The notes: a model not told the origin generated them from the sequence alone. 64,000 bases of DNA from Sclerodactyla briareus (GCA_026419785.1 JAODTK010005808.1:1-64000), one strand, 5' to 3'. Counted from the first letter of the stretch, positions 24,229-36,367 are shown. Numbers and translations are program-made.

Positions 24229-25700
24229 GGGCTACTGCTGTTATTGTTTGTGACTAGGCTGCAGAGCTACCTTTTCAGAGACAGTGGTTAGACTACACAT
24301 TGTTGACTTGACTAATAAAACTGGTGGCAAGGGCTACGGCTGTTGTTGTTTGTGACTAGGCTGAAGAGCTACCCTTTCAGAGACAGTGGTTAGGGTACAC
24401 TTTGTTGACTAATAAAACTGGTGGCTTTGGCTACGGCTGTTGTTGTTTGTGACTCCGCTGAAAAGCTACCCTTTCAGAGACCGTGGTTATAGGGTACACA
24501 TAGCCAACTAATAAAACTGGTGGCCTGGGCTACTGCTGTTGTTGTTTGTGACTAGGCTGAGAGCTACCCTTCCGGAGACAGTGGTTATAGGGTACACACA
24601 GCTGACTAATAAAACTGGTGGCCTGGCCTACGGCTGTTGTTGTTTGTGACTAGGCTGATGATCTACTCTTTCAGAGACAGTGGTTAGGGTACACTTTGTT
24701 GACTAATAAAACTGGTGGCCTGGCCTACGGCTGTTGTTGTTTGTGACTAGGCTGATGATCTACTCTTTCAGAGACAGTGGTTATAGGGTACACATAGCCA
24801 ACTAATAAAACTGGTGGCCTGGGCTACTGCTGTTGTTGTTTGTGACTAGGCTGAAGAGCTACCCTTTCAGAGACAGTGGTTAGGGTACACTTTGTTGACT
24901 AATAAAACTGGTGGCTTTGGCTACGGCTGTTGTTGTTTGTGACTCCGCTGAAAAGCTACCCTTTCAGAGACCGTGGTTATAGGGTACACATAGCTGACTA
25001 ACAGAACTGGTGCCTTGGGCTGCTGCTGTTGTTGTTTGTGACTAGGCTGATGATCTACTCTTTCAGAGACAGTGGTTATAGGGTACACACAGCTGACTAA
25101 TAAAACTGGTGGCTAGGGCTACTGCTGTTGTTGTTTGTGACTAGGCTGAGAGCTACCCTTTCAGAGACCGTGGTTATAGGGTACACATAGCTGACTAATA
25201 AAACTGGTGGCCTGGGCTACTGCTGTTGTTGTTTGTGACTAGGCTGCAGAGCTACCTTTTCAGAGACAGTGGTTAGGGTACACATTGTTGACTGATAAAA
25301 CTGGTGGCTAGGGCTACTGCTGTTGTTGTTTGTGACTAGACTGAAAAGCTACCCTTTCAGAGACAGTGGTTATAGGGTACACATAGCCAACTAATAAAAC
25401 TGGTGACTTGGGCTGCTGCTGTTGTTGTTTGTGACTTGGCTGAAAAGCTACCCTTTCAGAGACTGTGGTTATATAGGGTGGTATACACAGCTGACTATAT
25501 AACTGGTGGCTAGGGCTGCTGCTGTTGTTGTTTGTGACTAGGCTGAAGAGCTACCCTTTCAGAGACAGTGGTTATAGGGTACACTAGTTGACTAATAAAA
25601 CTGGTGGCCTGGGCTATGGCTGTTGTTGTTTGTGACTAGGCTGAGAGCTACCCTTCCGGAGACAGTGGTTATAGGGTACACATAGTTGACTATTATATAT
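24221..25700 (+). repeat. 99-bp minisatellite, about 15 copies
   Basis: The unit is about 99 bp and contains tggtggcctgggctactgct, gttgttgtttgtgactaggc and ctttcagagacagtggttat. It starts right at the tRNA-like head of the SINE, so the array seems to have grown from SINE-flanking sequence. Some units share subvariants (ccgtggttat, agccaacta), which implies multi-unit copying. Confidence 0.95.
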
Positions 25701-26034
25701 TATACTTCCCCACCTTCAACAACCCCGCATATCACAACAACAGAGGTTCTCACCTCAACGAAGGACTCTTCGACAACCCCGCATATCACAACAACAGAGG
25801 TTCTCACCTCAACGAAGGACTCTTCGACAACCCCGCATATCACAACAACAGAGGTTCTCACCTCAACGAAGGACTCTTCGACAACCCCGCATATCACAAC
25901 AACAGAGGTTCTCACCTCAACAAAGGACTCTTCAACAACCGAGAAGGGTATCACAACAACAGAGGTTCTCACCTCAACGAAGGACTCTTCGACAACCGAG
26001 AAGGGCACGACCACTGCACCTCAGACCACTACAG
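25686..26034 (+). CDS. Thr-rich mucin exon with 18-residue repeats
   Basis: One frame is open from the end of the array to a strong donor acag|gtaggt at 26034/26035. It encodes about six copies of an 18-residue unit, TTPHITTTEVLTSTKDSS (54 bp, phase-preserving), with late copies changing TTPH to TTEKG. Such repeats serve as O-glycosylated stalks in mucins. The 5' border is unclear; the only nearby AGs (cacatag at 25684, caacaacag at 25744) have weak pyrimidine tracts. It is a partial duplicate of the 3' end of the 22614-23532 exon. Unlike most exons here it needs no frameshift. Confidence 0.7.
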
Positions 26035-26409
26035 GTAGGTATCGAATCTTGCTGTTTTTAGCATTGACCTGAGGACAGTGTATCCAGTGGGGTTGACTAG
26101 AACACACCCTATGACGTATTACTGACTACAATTTCCCTCCAGAGGGAGTTAACAAGAGGGGAGTGAAGTTCCTTCGATTTAAAGCACCTCCCTTGGAAAC
26201 ATTTGAGATGCACAGTGTCTGTGTGCACACACACCACAAACACAGTTGTGTTCTGCACATCCCTTCCACCATCAGTGTGATTAGAGACTAGGCATCTCAA
26301 GATTGTCAGAATTAGGATCATAGATGAAAATGTTCTATCACAGAATAAATCCTGCTTGGTGGCAGTCCCTATTCGCAACAAGGTGACCAATGTGAAGGAA
26401 CCAACTAGA

Positions 26410-26709
26410 AATGATAATAACTAGGTGCCTATATATGCATTCCCACTGTAGTGCTCAAGGGCTTTTCAGGTATTACCCTGCTGCATAGGAACTGGTACGC
26501 ACTCTGACATTCCGGAGAGTATGTGGCAGCAGCTAATACAGTGCCAGTTGTACTCACAGTTCCTCACAGGTCCCTGTTTAACACCTGGGTGGAGAGGGCA
26601 TGGAGTGTTTTTCCCAATGACATCACAGAAAAGGGGATTGGTCTGTGGGATTCAAACTCACAATCTTCTGATCAACAGTCTGAAGCTCTACCAACTGAGC
26701 TGGTGGCCT
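26410..26709 (-). mobile_element. tRNA-derived SINE, copy 2
   Basis: Duplicate of the SINE at 23935. On the minus strand the A-box-like agctcagttggtagagct is at 26701-26684 and the B-box-like gtgagtttgaatccc at 26661-26647, with the same Asn-like GTT loop. It is slightly closer to a real tRNA than copy 1. Confidence 0.65.
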
Positions 26710-27245
26710 GGGCTACTGCTGTTATTGTTTGTGACTAGGCTGCAGAGCTACCCTTTCAGAGACAGTGGTTATAGGGTACACATAGTTGACTTGACTAATA
26801 AAACTGGTGGCTAGGGCTACTGCTGTTGTTGTTTGTGACTAGGCTGAAGAGCTACCCTTTCAGAGACAGTGGTTATAGGGTACACATAGTTGACTAATAA
26901 AACTGGTGGCTAGGGCTACTGCTGTTGTTGTTTGTGACTAGGCTGAAGAGCTACCCTTTCAGAGACTGTGGTTATAATGTACACATAGCCAACTAATAAA
27001 ACTGGTGACTTGGGCTACTGCTGTTGTTGTTTGTGACTAGGCTGAGAGCTACCCTTCCGGAGACAGTGGTTATAGGGTACACATAGCTGACTAATAAAAC
27101 TGGTGGCTAGGGCTACTGCTGTTGTTGTTTGTGACTAGGCTGCAGAGCTACCCTTTCAGAGACAGTGGTTATAGGTACACATAGTTAACTAATAGATCTG
27201 GTGGCCTGGGCTACTGCTGTTGTTGTTTATGACTAGGCCTAGAGC
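26702..27245 (+). repeat. 99-bp minisatellite, second array, about 5 copies
   Basis: Same unit as 24221-25700, again starting at the tRNA-like head. It ends just before the acceptor of the next exon. Confidence 0.9.
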
Positions 27246-27280
27246 TGAACTGTTCTCATTTCTTCCACCACCCCTAACAG

Positions 27281-27421
27281 ATGGCGGCACTAAGCACTGA
27301 AGGAGCAAGAATCAGTCAAGGCTACGTATACTGTGTCAGCACGACATTCATGAGTACCTCACCGTGGCGTAGTACCAGTTGTCACCAGGGGCACAGTCTT
27401 CACCACCAAGGAGCGCACCTG
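27281..27421 (+). CDS. Candidate exon of the mucin-like gene
   Basis: The acceptor is ttcttccaccacccctaacag (ending 27280) and the donor is cctg|gtatgt (27422). The exon is 141 bp. The phase-0 frame is open throughout and contains STTFMSTSPWRSTS; another frame contains VVTRGTVFTTKE. It is Ser/Thr-rich but not repetitive. Its place between two Thr-rich exons fits. The reading frame is not certain. Confidence 0.45.
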
Positions 27422-28532
27422 GTATGTTAATGGTATACAAAATCATCTATGATAAATCATTTATTTGAGTGTAATTTCCTCGGGGATATATTAAACTTTT
27501 TATGCTATCATATTATTATTATGATATGTTAATCTATTAATCTAGCATTCCAAAATCCCATTACTACCGGTCATGCAGGCTAATATCTATAAAATAGCAT
27601 ACACTGGTACAACTTTTACTATTCGTTATTATGTGACTTGGGAAATATGCTTCAACCTATAATCTAAACTAAGAAAATGAGAAAATGGGGCATCTCAGGA
27701 GGGGACGTTTGTTTCGATTGAAAAGTGAACTGTGGGTATAGCTAAAACAAGGGAGCTGTCTGGTATCGGTGCACGTTGGGTAAGAGTCTCAATCTATTGG
27801 TTTTCTGCCATCGTCATGTCTAACCAGTCCCCAGCTTGCCAATGGGTTCCATGCCTCCCCTCTCCTAGTCTTCTTGTAGACCTCATGAGGGAGTATTACA
27901 TCCACCAGCAGACTGTGGATCTATTCAGTGGATACATGACAAATAGGATTATTTATGTATCATCTCAGGTGCATGAATAGAATTTCAAAACTGAGAACGA
28001 ATTGGATCCACAATAGCAGTAATGGCAACTACAGCTAGTACGCTGTCGTGCATTTCATGATAGTAAGTTAAAAGTGAAAACCGAGGAGGAAAACTACCAC
28101 CAGATTTAAACAAATGCTTCTGAGGAAAGAGTCCTGAGGTTCTCAAACTGCTCTGCGATTGATTTTCTTGCAAAAGCATAGTCTGAGAAATTGGAAAAAT
28201 AATGCGACGAAAGCCTCATCCAGCATTCTGATATCAACAAATATTAACCTCCCCCCCTTGAGAACAGGGTGAGCAAGAAAGTAATGCTCTGAGGAAATAA
28301 TGTGATTGAAGGGATGGAATGGGATCAGTTTGAGCACTTCGGAATCAGTTATATTGATGTGAGGCTCTATATGAGAATGACTCATTTCATTTGGTTTTTG
28401 AAAGGGCTGATTCCTATCAGCCAACCTGTAATAAATTCCACAAGAATTAGTTTTCCTAATCCACAGTCAATATTATTTGGCGATAACTTTTGTCTTCATT
28501 TTCACTCACAATCACGACCAAATTGGGTTTAG
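27422..28532. other. Intron-like sequence, no other feature
   Basis: Unique, AT-rich sequence between candidate exons. Short frames have no domain. Confidence 0.35.
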
Positions 28533-28789
28533 TTACAACTGAGCAGGCAATTACAACTAACCAGGCAATCACGACTGACCAGGCGATCACGACTAACCTG
28601 GCAATCACGACTGACCAGGCAGTCACGACTGAGTGAACGGATAACAACGTCTGCGGGCCTGATAACGACTGGCGCATTTACCACCAACTTAGTGGCGGAG
28701 GACTTGACTACGAGGAGAAAAGCGGAACCTAAAACTACTGCCTTAGATCGGGGGCAGCGACCACAGGGGAGCTACCACATCACCAACAG
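28533..28789 (+). CDS. Thr-rich exon with ITT(D/N)QA repeats
   Basis: A pyrimidine-rich stretch precedes gggtttag (28532) and the donor caacag|gtaagt (28790) is strong. The frame reads VTTEQAITTNQAITTDQ and on to TTDQAVTTE in 5-7 residue units, then hits a stop at 28635. One base over, it continues as TTSAGLITTGAFTTNLVAE and then GQRPQGSYHITN up to the donor. One indel therefore restores the exon. This is a mucin-type O-glycan stalk, with repeats unlike those at 25.7 kb. Confidence 0.65.
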
Positions 28790-29712
28790 GTAAGTTTGTG
28801 TACATGTGTGTTTAGGTGTGCGTTTTTGCGTCTTCAGTCAGTTGACTGATAACATATTTACAGATTCATATTTTAATGTCAAAAACGTCATGTTTTGCAG
28901 AGTGCCAATAGCTTTTTGGTTACTATGTGTAATACTCCCTAACCTAACCCTGTGGAACGGCTATGTGGATTTTATTGTTCTCTGTTTCAACACAGACAAG
29001 CTCTTGGCTGTAAACAAAACAAAGCAAGTTTGCAGATGCCACTGAGATGTTGAACATTGGGTGTAGGAAATTGGACACAACCAGTGATGTTGAAATTCTC
29101 TACAGAACTGTGAGTACCTAATTGGGGCACAAAACTGGTAAAGAAATCTGTCTAGGCCATGGGCAACCCAAGCTTGTGTGAACATGACTATGATACCTTA
29201 CATCATGACCGCTGCCAACTCGGTGGCCAACCCCCCCGCGTTGCGGCCCGTGCTGCAGGCTCCGCTTGGGGCTGCTAATCCCCCATAGCGCTAACAAGAC
29301 CGGGTGTACCCATTAGGCATGGTCCCCTACTGGGGGTCCCATTATGGGGTTTGCAGGCTATTTCAAAAAAAAAAAAAATTGGTTTGTTGTTAGAGAACAG
29401 GCCCCCGTCACACTGAGAGAAGAACACAAAGGTAAGTGAATGTAGTAGATATGCAAGTATGATGCATGCATGTATGTATGTGTGTGTGTATTGTAGTGGT
29501 TGTCCGTTGCGTGATGTGTGTGGGGTCCCAGACTGAGCTGATACATTATCCCGTTTTATTTTTGTGTCAAGCCATAGGGTATATAAGAATTCAAAATTAA
29601 GGAATTACCACCTTCCGGCTCTCGATTTTGCATTTAAGTAGAAGGATCTTGGCACATTTAATGCAGGTAAGATGACATTTATTTAACAGTAGTATTGCCC
29701 TTTCTTTTGCAG
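28790..29712. other. Intron-like sequence with a GC-rich patch
   Basis: A GC-rich stretch at 29228-29350 stands out but encodes nothing recognisable. A GT/ATGT-rich stretch lies at about 29455-29490. Confidence 0.35.
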
Positions 29713-29844
29713 AGTGTTTAACGGAAGCCATGGGGAGTTTTCTGTGTGTGATTGTGCTCCGGGTAATCCATTAGACAGGCTATATGTGATCTTAAACTCT
29801 GGACTGCGGTGGAGAGGGAGAAGACGAACGTCTACCCAATTGCG
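29713..29844 (+). CDS. Candidate Cys-containing exon
   Basis: It has strong splice signals on both sides: tttcttttgcag (29712) and gcg|gtaagt (29845). The length is 132 bp. One frame is open across it (VFNGSHGEFSVCDCAPGNPL then DRLYVILNSG). Another ends DERLPNCG, which resembles the end of a CCP module. Which frame is used cannot be told. It sits just before the first CCP-like exon. Confidence 0.45.
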
Positions 29845-30463
29845 GTAAGTGTCATCAATGAAGAGTAATTTCAAGAGAATATGCTCCACCCAGTACTGTG
29901 GCAATATGTGCATTCTTGTAGTTCAAAAAGAAATTGATGTGAAGTAATAGGCAATTACTGTGCTTGGTGTATGATATATGCACGCCACTTGCTAGAATGA
30001 AGAATTGTGTTCGAATAAGCTCCAACTTGAAATTTTCATTGTCAGACTGTACATGTGTTCATCATATACATACTCTGAGCAGATGGATTATCCAAACCAA
30101 AAATACAGGTGATCCTTGTGCTGCGGGGAATTGTTTTGGGTTAAAAGAATAAGGCATCAACACCAATCTATTGTGTGATAAATGTATCGTATGCCATTTT
30201 CGTAGGATTTTTTTTTATTGATTTGGCTATGATTGAAAATCCCTGATTTGGACAGAACAAGTCACAATAGTATCTGCAGGAGTCTGCAATTTGATATCTT
30301 TATTGTCATAGTGAATTTATGATATACCTTATATCTGCAATTTTTATTTTTTTGTTCAGAACGAATTCATGTAGACACCTAGAAATACCTTTTTGTAGTT
30401 TGATAAACTGCACTTGGATGATACATATACCTAGGTATGACCTCTTCTGTTTATTAATAACAG

Positions 30464-30648
30464 CCCAGCTGTCCAGTCACTTCATTCGCCAATACACAAA
30501 GTTCTGGCTCGACGATCTCCCATGGACAATCAGTTGTATACACCTGGTTCCTATGGTTATACCCTCGCCAACGGTCAGACATCCTTTTCTCTGATATGTG
30601 TCAGTGGGAGTCTTACAGCCAACGGTGATATGCCAGTGTGCATTCAAA
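30464..30648 (+). CDS. CCP/sushi-like module exon (module 1)
   Basis: The acceptor is ttattaataacag (30463) and the donor attcaaa|gtatgt (30649). The protein reads SCPVTSFANTQSSG… then, one frame over, YTPGSYGYTLANGQ and LICVSGSLTANGDMPVC. The spacing GYTL, C, G and final P-x-C matches a CCP module of about 60 residues, which binds protein partners outside the cell. One indel near 30535-30545 is needed. The second Cys (expected two residues before GY) reads as Gly. Confidence 0.6.
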
Positions 30649-30966
30649 GTATGTCTTTGTTTTGTGACATATTTTCTTGTCAGTGTATAGCATCATCACC
30701 TTGCGATAATGTTTATATCAAAGGCCAATGGTCATGTGCAATGTTGCTTTTAACTATCACAAGTGGAAAAGGGGACCACAAAACAAACCCCCAACCCATC
30801 ACCCCTTTTGGAGGTTTAGCATGCCCCCTCATTGAGATATTTCAATTACCTTTGAGAAATTTAGGAATCTGACATCACTGGGTAACAATGCAAAGGTGCC
30901 CGTAGACCTACACAGTCATTGCTGCATTTTTGCGCCATGATAACATAAAAAATGGGGAAAGCGTAA

Positions 30967-33105
30967 TAACCTAGTGGTTGTCTGACTATCTCTAGATTGA
31001 CTAATCCCCCAGTGGTTGTTAGACTGCTTCTAGATTGACTGATCCCCCAGAGGTTGTTAGACTGTCTCTAGATTGACTGATCCCCAGTGGTTGTTAGACT
31101 GCTTCTAGATTGACTAATTCCCCAGTGGTTGTTAGACTGCTTCTAGCTTAACTGATCTCTCAGTGGTTGTTAGGCTGTCTCTAGATTGGCTGATTCCCCA
31201 GTGGTTGTTAGACTGCTCTAGATTGACTAATTCCCCAGTGGTTGTTAGACTGCTTCTAGATTAACTGATCTCTCAGTGGTTGTTGGACTGTCTCTCGATT
31301 GACTGATTCCCCAGTGGTTGTTAGACTGCTTCTAGATTGACTGATCTCCAAGTGGTTGTTAGACTGCTTCTAGATTGACTGACCCCCAGTGGTTGTTAGA
31401 CTGCTCTAGATTGACTGATTCCCCAGTGGTTGTTAGACTGTCTTTAGATTGACTGATCCCCCAGTGGTGTTAGGCTGTCTCTAGATTGACTGATCCCCCA
31501 GTGGTTGTTAGACTGTCTCCAGATTGACTGTTCTCCCAGTGGTTGTTAGATGTCTCTAGATTGACTGATCTCCCTGTGGTTGTTAGACTCTAGATTGACT
31601 GATCTCCCTGTGGGGTGTTAGACTGTCTCTAGATTGATTGATTCCCCAGTGGTTGTCAGACTGTCTCTAGATTGACTGATCTCCAAGTGGTTGTTAGGCT
31701 GTCTCTAGATGACTGATCCCCCAGTGGTTGTTAGACTGTCTCCAGATTGACTGTTCTCCCAGTGGTTGTTAGATGTCTCTAGATTGACTGATCCCCCCGT
31801 GGTTGTTAGACTGTTCTAGATTGATGATCCCCAGTGGTTGTTGGCTGTCTCTAGATGACTGATCCCCCAGAGGTTGTTAGACTGTCTCCAGATTGACTGT
31901 TCTCCCAGTGGTTGTTAGACTGTCTCTAGATGACTGATCCCCCAGTTGAGTGTCAGACTGTCTCTAGATTGACTGATCCCCCAGTGGTTGTTAGGCTGTC
32001 TCTAGATTGACTGATCCCCCAGAGGTTGTTAGACTGTCTCCAGATTGACTGATCTCCCTGTGGTTGTTAGACTCTAGATTGACTGATTCCCCAGTGGTTG
32101 TTGGACTGTCTCTAGATTACTGATCCCCCAGTGGTTGTTGGCTGTCTCTAGATTGACTGATCCCCCCGAGGTTGTCAGGCGTCTCTAGATTGCCTGATCC
32201 CCCTGAGGTTGTTAGACTGTCTCTAGATGACTGATCTCCCAGTGGTTGTTAGACTGTCTCTAGATCGACTGATCCCCCCGAGGTTGTTAGACTGTCTTCA
32301 GATTGACTGATCCCCCAGTGGTTGTTAGACTGCTTCTAGATTGACTGATCCTCCAGTGATTGATAGACTGTCTCTAGATTAACTGATCCCCCCGGGGTTG
32401 TTAGACTGTCTCTAGATAACTGATCCCCCAGTGGTTGTTACACTGTCTCTAGATTAACTAATCCCCCAGTGGTTGTTAGACTGCTCTAGATTGACTGATC
32501 CCCCAGAGGTTGTTAGACTGTCTCTAGATTAACTGATCCCCCCGGGGTTGTTAGACTGTCTCTAGATTAACTAATCCCCCAGTGGTTGTTAGACTGCATC
32601 TAGGTTAACTGATCCCCCAGTTGAGTGTCAGACTGTCTCTAGATGACTGATCCCCCAGTGGTTGTTAGGCTGTCTCTAGATTAACTGCTCCCCCCGGGGT
32701 TGTTAGACTGTCTCTAGATTGACTGATCCCCCAGTGGTTGTTAGATGTCTCTAGATTAACTGATCCCCCCGGGGTTGTTAGACTGGTCTCTAGATTAACT
32801 GATCCCCCAGTGGTTGTTAGACTGTCTCTAGATAACTGATCCCCCCGTGGTTGTTAGACTCTCTAGATTGACTGATCCCCCAGTGTTGTTAGACTGCTCT
32901 AGATTGACTGATCCCCCAGTGGTTGATAGACTGTCTCTAGATTGACTGATCCCCCAGAGGTTGTTAGACTGTCTCTAGATTGACTGATCCTCCAGTGGTT
33001 GTTAGACTGTCTCTATATTGACTGATCCCCCCGTGGTTGTTAGACTGTCTCTAGATTGACTGATCCCCCCGTGGTTGATCCCCCGTGGTTGTTAGACGGC
33101 TCCAG
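30967..33105 (+). repeat. 39-bp minisatellite, about 55 copies
   Basis: The unit is about 38-39 bp and contains gtggttgttagactgtctct and then agattgactgatccccc. Variants (ccggggttg, ccgaggttg, actgcttctag) cluster. It lies in an intron of the gene model. Confidence 0.95.
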
Positions 33106-33590
33106 AAAAGCAGTGAAGAGCGAATCCAACATTTAGTGACGTGTGCTCTAGAACCAGTGTTTGTAATGATCGTCACTGCTTTGTTTTAAAGGCCTTGTAA
33201 GTGTGTGAAACTGTGAAAAGTGAACCAGTAGAGTAAATCACTGTTGTCCAGGATTGATGTGACGTGTACACAAATCAGGGCTCAGGCATATCACTGCTCA
33301 ACCACTGATAGATTCTTTCCAATAATGATGGGCAGAGACCGAGAGGGGGTGGACATGCTATTTGATAACCTGAATCAATCCATTGAAATGCTCTAGTCAA
33401 ACCCAACACCAAGCTCCTCCCATTTTTCAACAGCAGGGATAATCACATGTACCCACCTGGTGTTATGTATTCGACAGCCACCACTTTAGCACATTGCTAA
33501 ATAGTATCTAGCTAAGTTCCCCCCCCCCCCCCACCTTACCGAAAGAGATAATTATCATTTTTAGTACAATCTTGGTACGTTTTTCCACAG

Positions 33591-33712
33591 ATTGCGTTGA
33601 GCCCACTTCCAGTGCAGACTGGTACTGGTGGGGTGTTGTAGAATTGGCTAACCTTCCGGGACGGCCCTGCGAACCATGATACAGATGGGTTGATGAGTAA
33701 CAGCCAGAACAT
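33591..33712 (+). CDS. Weak candidate exon
   Basis: A good acceptor, acgtttttccacag (33590), precedes DCVEPTSSADWYWWGVV. A possible donor, acat|gtaagg, follows at 33713. A stop interrupts at about 33677. The Cys-Pro start might be another CCP-like piece. Weak. Confidence 0.2.
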
Positions 33713-33983
33713 GTAAGGTCAGTAGTTGTTCCCAACATTGTTCATCACATTCACCCTGCCTCTGGCACAACTAGCTTTTCCGCCTCACTGTGTGTCGTAT
33801 AACTGATATATCAACAGAAAATTCCATACGGAGGGTCCACTGTATGCAAAAAGTGACACATAACAATCAGTGCCGCGTCAACAGCAACCCCCCTGCCTCC
33901 CATTGGATTCATGAACAGGAAGTGGCACATCTTGAAAAGTCCTTGAAAAAACTTTTCAACCTGGAATTTCTCCTTGAAATCTC

Positions 33984-34009
33984 GAAATTTCCCCCCAGGG
34001 GGAAATTTC
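33984..34009. repeat. Perfect 12-bp inverted repeat with 2-base spacer
   Basis: gaaatttccccc (33984-33995), spacer ca, gggggaaatttc (33998-34009). It overlaps the 14-bp palindrome ggggaaatttcccc at 33999-34012. It is intronic and of unknown function. Confidence 0.8.
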
Positions 34010-35978
34010 CCCTGGTGGGAACAATGAGGTAAGTAATAACATGGAGGCCAGCAATGGTTTCCAGACAACTCAGGGCAGGTTCTGTATTAAGAGAGACTGG
34101 AAGGCTAATGATAATGCATGGTCATTTGTTTTTCGGTAGTAAGGACACGACACAAACTTGTCTGTCGTGTTCTTGCCATAGCTGACAGGGCTATGGCTAC
34201 TAAGGCCGAACCAGAAAGCTTGTATTGCCTCTATTAGATATTGTCAGTTTACTAAAATTTTATATAGTCACACTTGGAATTCCAAATATTATCCTTTCCT
34301 TCCCTTCCTTCTACTACTTTTGTGGAGAAAGACAAATGACCTAACCTCCCCATTCACACTGAAGGTTATCCAAATTCTGACAAAAGGTAAGCAAATTGGA
34401 CCGCCGGTGCCTCAAAATGACCCGGACTGTTGACAAGGGACAAATGAAGTCCCCATCTGGCAAGTTTCGTCCACATAGGGCAAAAACTTTGAATTTTCGC
34501 TTGAATTATGCAAATAGTGGGATTGTAAGCCATACATACCAACACCAATGATATTGCCCAAAGTGCACCGTACGTAGAAGAATCCAATGGCCTCTGCTTG
34601 TTGGTAGGTATTGGAGTAATAGGCTATTCGGGTCTCAATCTTCTGACTTCAGATATGTTTTGACCTGACCACACAACAACAGAGGGGGGGGGGTAGAGGC
34701 ACAAGCAGGGGTCAACAGTTCCAAGTATAGCCAGTTGTGACAGTATTGGTTTGGTAGAGGTGTCCACGCGGACAACTGCATTTTTTCCGAGCAGGGCTAG
34801 GTGAATAGGGTCATTCTGTAATTGACCCAGATGTTGAAAAGAGTTATCTGTTATATTGTCTAATTGAAAATTCACTGAGGCATTTAGAGGTATTCATCTA
34901 CTTTTTTAAGCCCAACTCAGCTCACACTCAGTTGTTTTAATTGTGTGACGGGAGGACCTGTAGTGATGGGAGAGGGGGGGGGGGGTGGTTGGGGGTAGGT
35001 TATAGTGGTACTATTCCCAGTTGTGCTGGGGTCGATTTTGTGTTCTCGGTCACCCGCGGTGAGGAGGTCTTACATGTACTGTATTGTTGGAAACAGTGTA
35101 TCAAAAAGGATTTGTTCTGCTGCACTACCTCAAGGTATTTCAGGCTGTCTTCCCAGTGAAAACCGTCAGGGGGGCATCCAACCCCCTCCCTCTGCCCCTA
35201 TACAACTATTGGCCTACTTTGTTGGGAATGCCCATAGATAAATCAAAATTTGTCGTAGGCCACTGGGAGTTAGTGTATGCATGGCTACAATGAGAGCTTA
35301 ATACACTATATAAGGAAACATTGCAAGTTTATAGGTGTGCCCGTGAGACTGGGACCAGGGATAACCCAAAACCACTGTTGACTATAGGAAGCAGGGTGAA
35401 GGATATTATGCCATACTGCAGTGCACAAGACAATATCAGTTGTCCAGGGAAATGGGGGTATAATGAAAAGGTGGACCAATTAGGAGTCATAAAGGTGTGT
35501 TTACAGTTATATCTACACACTATTACATGGGTGGCAAATGAGGTTCAGGTTTCTCAAAATGGGTATCACATACCCCTGCCTAAGGGATGTATTAATCGGG
35601 GCACTGGGCACATTATGTCCAATTTTTTTCTACCGACACAAGCATTTTAAATGGTTGAGTGCAGGTGCCAAAAACAAGTTCAAACGACAGTAGGCTCCCG
35701 GCATTGCGAAACTACATGTCAGTTCGCCTAGACGAACAAAACTTACCATTACACCATCCCTCTAAAGTTCTGTTGCAAAGATGTCAATGTAAAACGTCAA
35801 ATTGGACAGCATTCCAGTGTTTGAGGCGTCTGACCGTTCACACATGTGCGCTTCCTTGAGATAGCTCGTGATAGAGTGTTGAATTACATTGTCTAATTCA
35901 CTTTATGTTTGTCTCAACAAGCCAAATCTGGTCATCACAAGAAATTAGCACTCAATTTACATGGTCGAAAGGTCGCAG

Positions 35979-36009
35979 AGGTCAAAAGGTCAAATGGTCA
36001 AAGAGGTCA
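35979..36009 (+). promoter_or_regulatory. Cluster of AGGTCA half-sites
   Basis: AGGTCA (35979), AGGTCA (35987), TGGTCA (35995) and AGGTCA (36004) lie in direct orientation, spaced by 2, 2 and 3 bases. AGGTCA direct repeats are the half-site layout of many nuclear receptor sites. The same word is common in the R1 and 1.93-kb repeats, so it may be only repeat-derived. Confidence 0.3.
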
Positions 36010-36366
36010 CAGATGTAGTTCGCCAGATGAACAAACATTCCATTAGACATCCTCTAAATGTTTTCATTGCCAAGAGACTAAGGATGTCCTATGGGACCCT
36101 AAGACCTTGACCTAACACCAAAAAAACAATAGGGTTAGCATCCTCACCATATGGGCAGCCCACATACTAATTTGAAACTTGATTCATGTTGGGTTCCTTA
36201 GATATCATGTGAAAAGCTTTCTGAAGTTTGCCATCTTGTGACATTGAATGACCTGGAACTGGCCCCAAAAACAATAGGGGTCAGCCTCTTATATGTCCAA
36301 CCACATACTTAACTTGAACTTCATACATGCTTGCGTTCTTTAGATGTCCTGCTGACAAGGGGTGTC

Positions 36367-36367
36367 G

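Larger units (their letters stand above)
23400..27245 (+). repeat. Tandem duplication of exon + intron + SINE + minisatellite
   Basis: The block 23400-24228 recurs at about 25880-26709 with a constant offset of about 2480 bp. It comprises the Thr-rich exon end, intron (agagggagttaacaagaggg at 23659 and 26140), a CA-rich stretch, a tRNA-like SINE and the start of the 99-bp array. Both arrays start at the same point of the SINE. Confidence 0.85.

Noticed and set aside
25700-26014. Antisense protein with VVEESFVEVRTS repeats
   Set aside because: It is the reverse complement of the Thr-rich repeat exon, which has the better splice and composition evidence.
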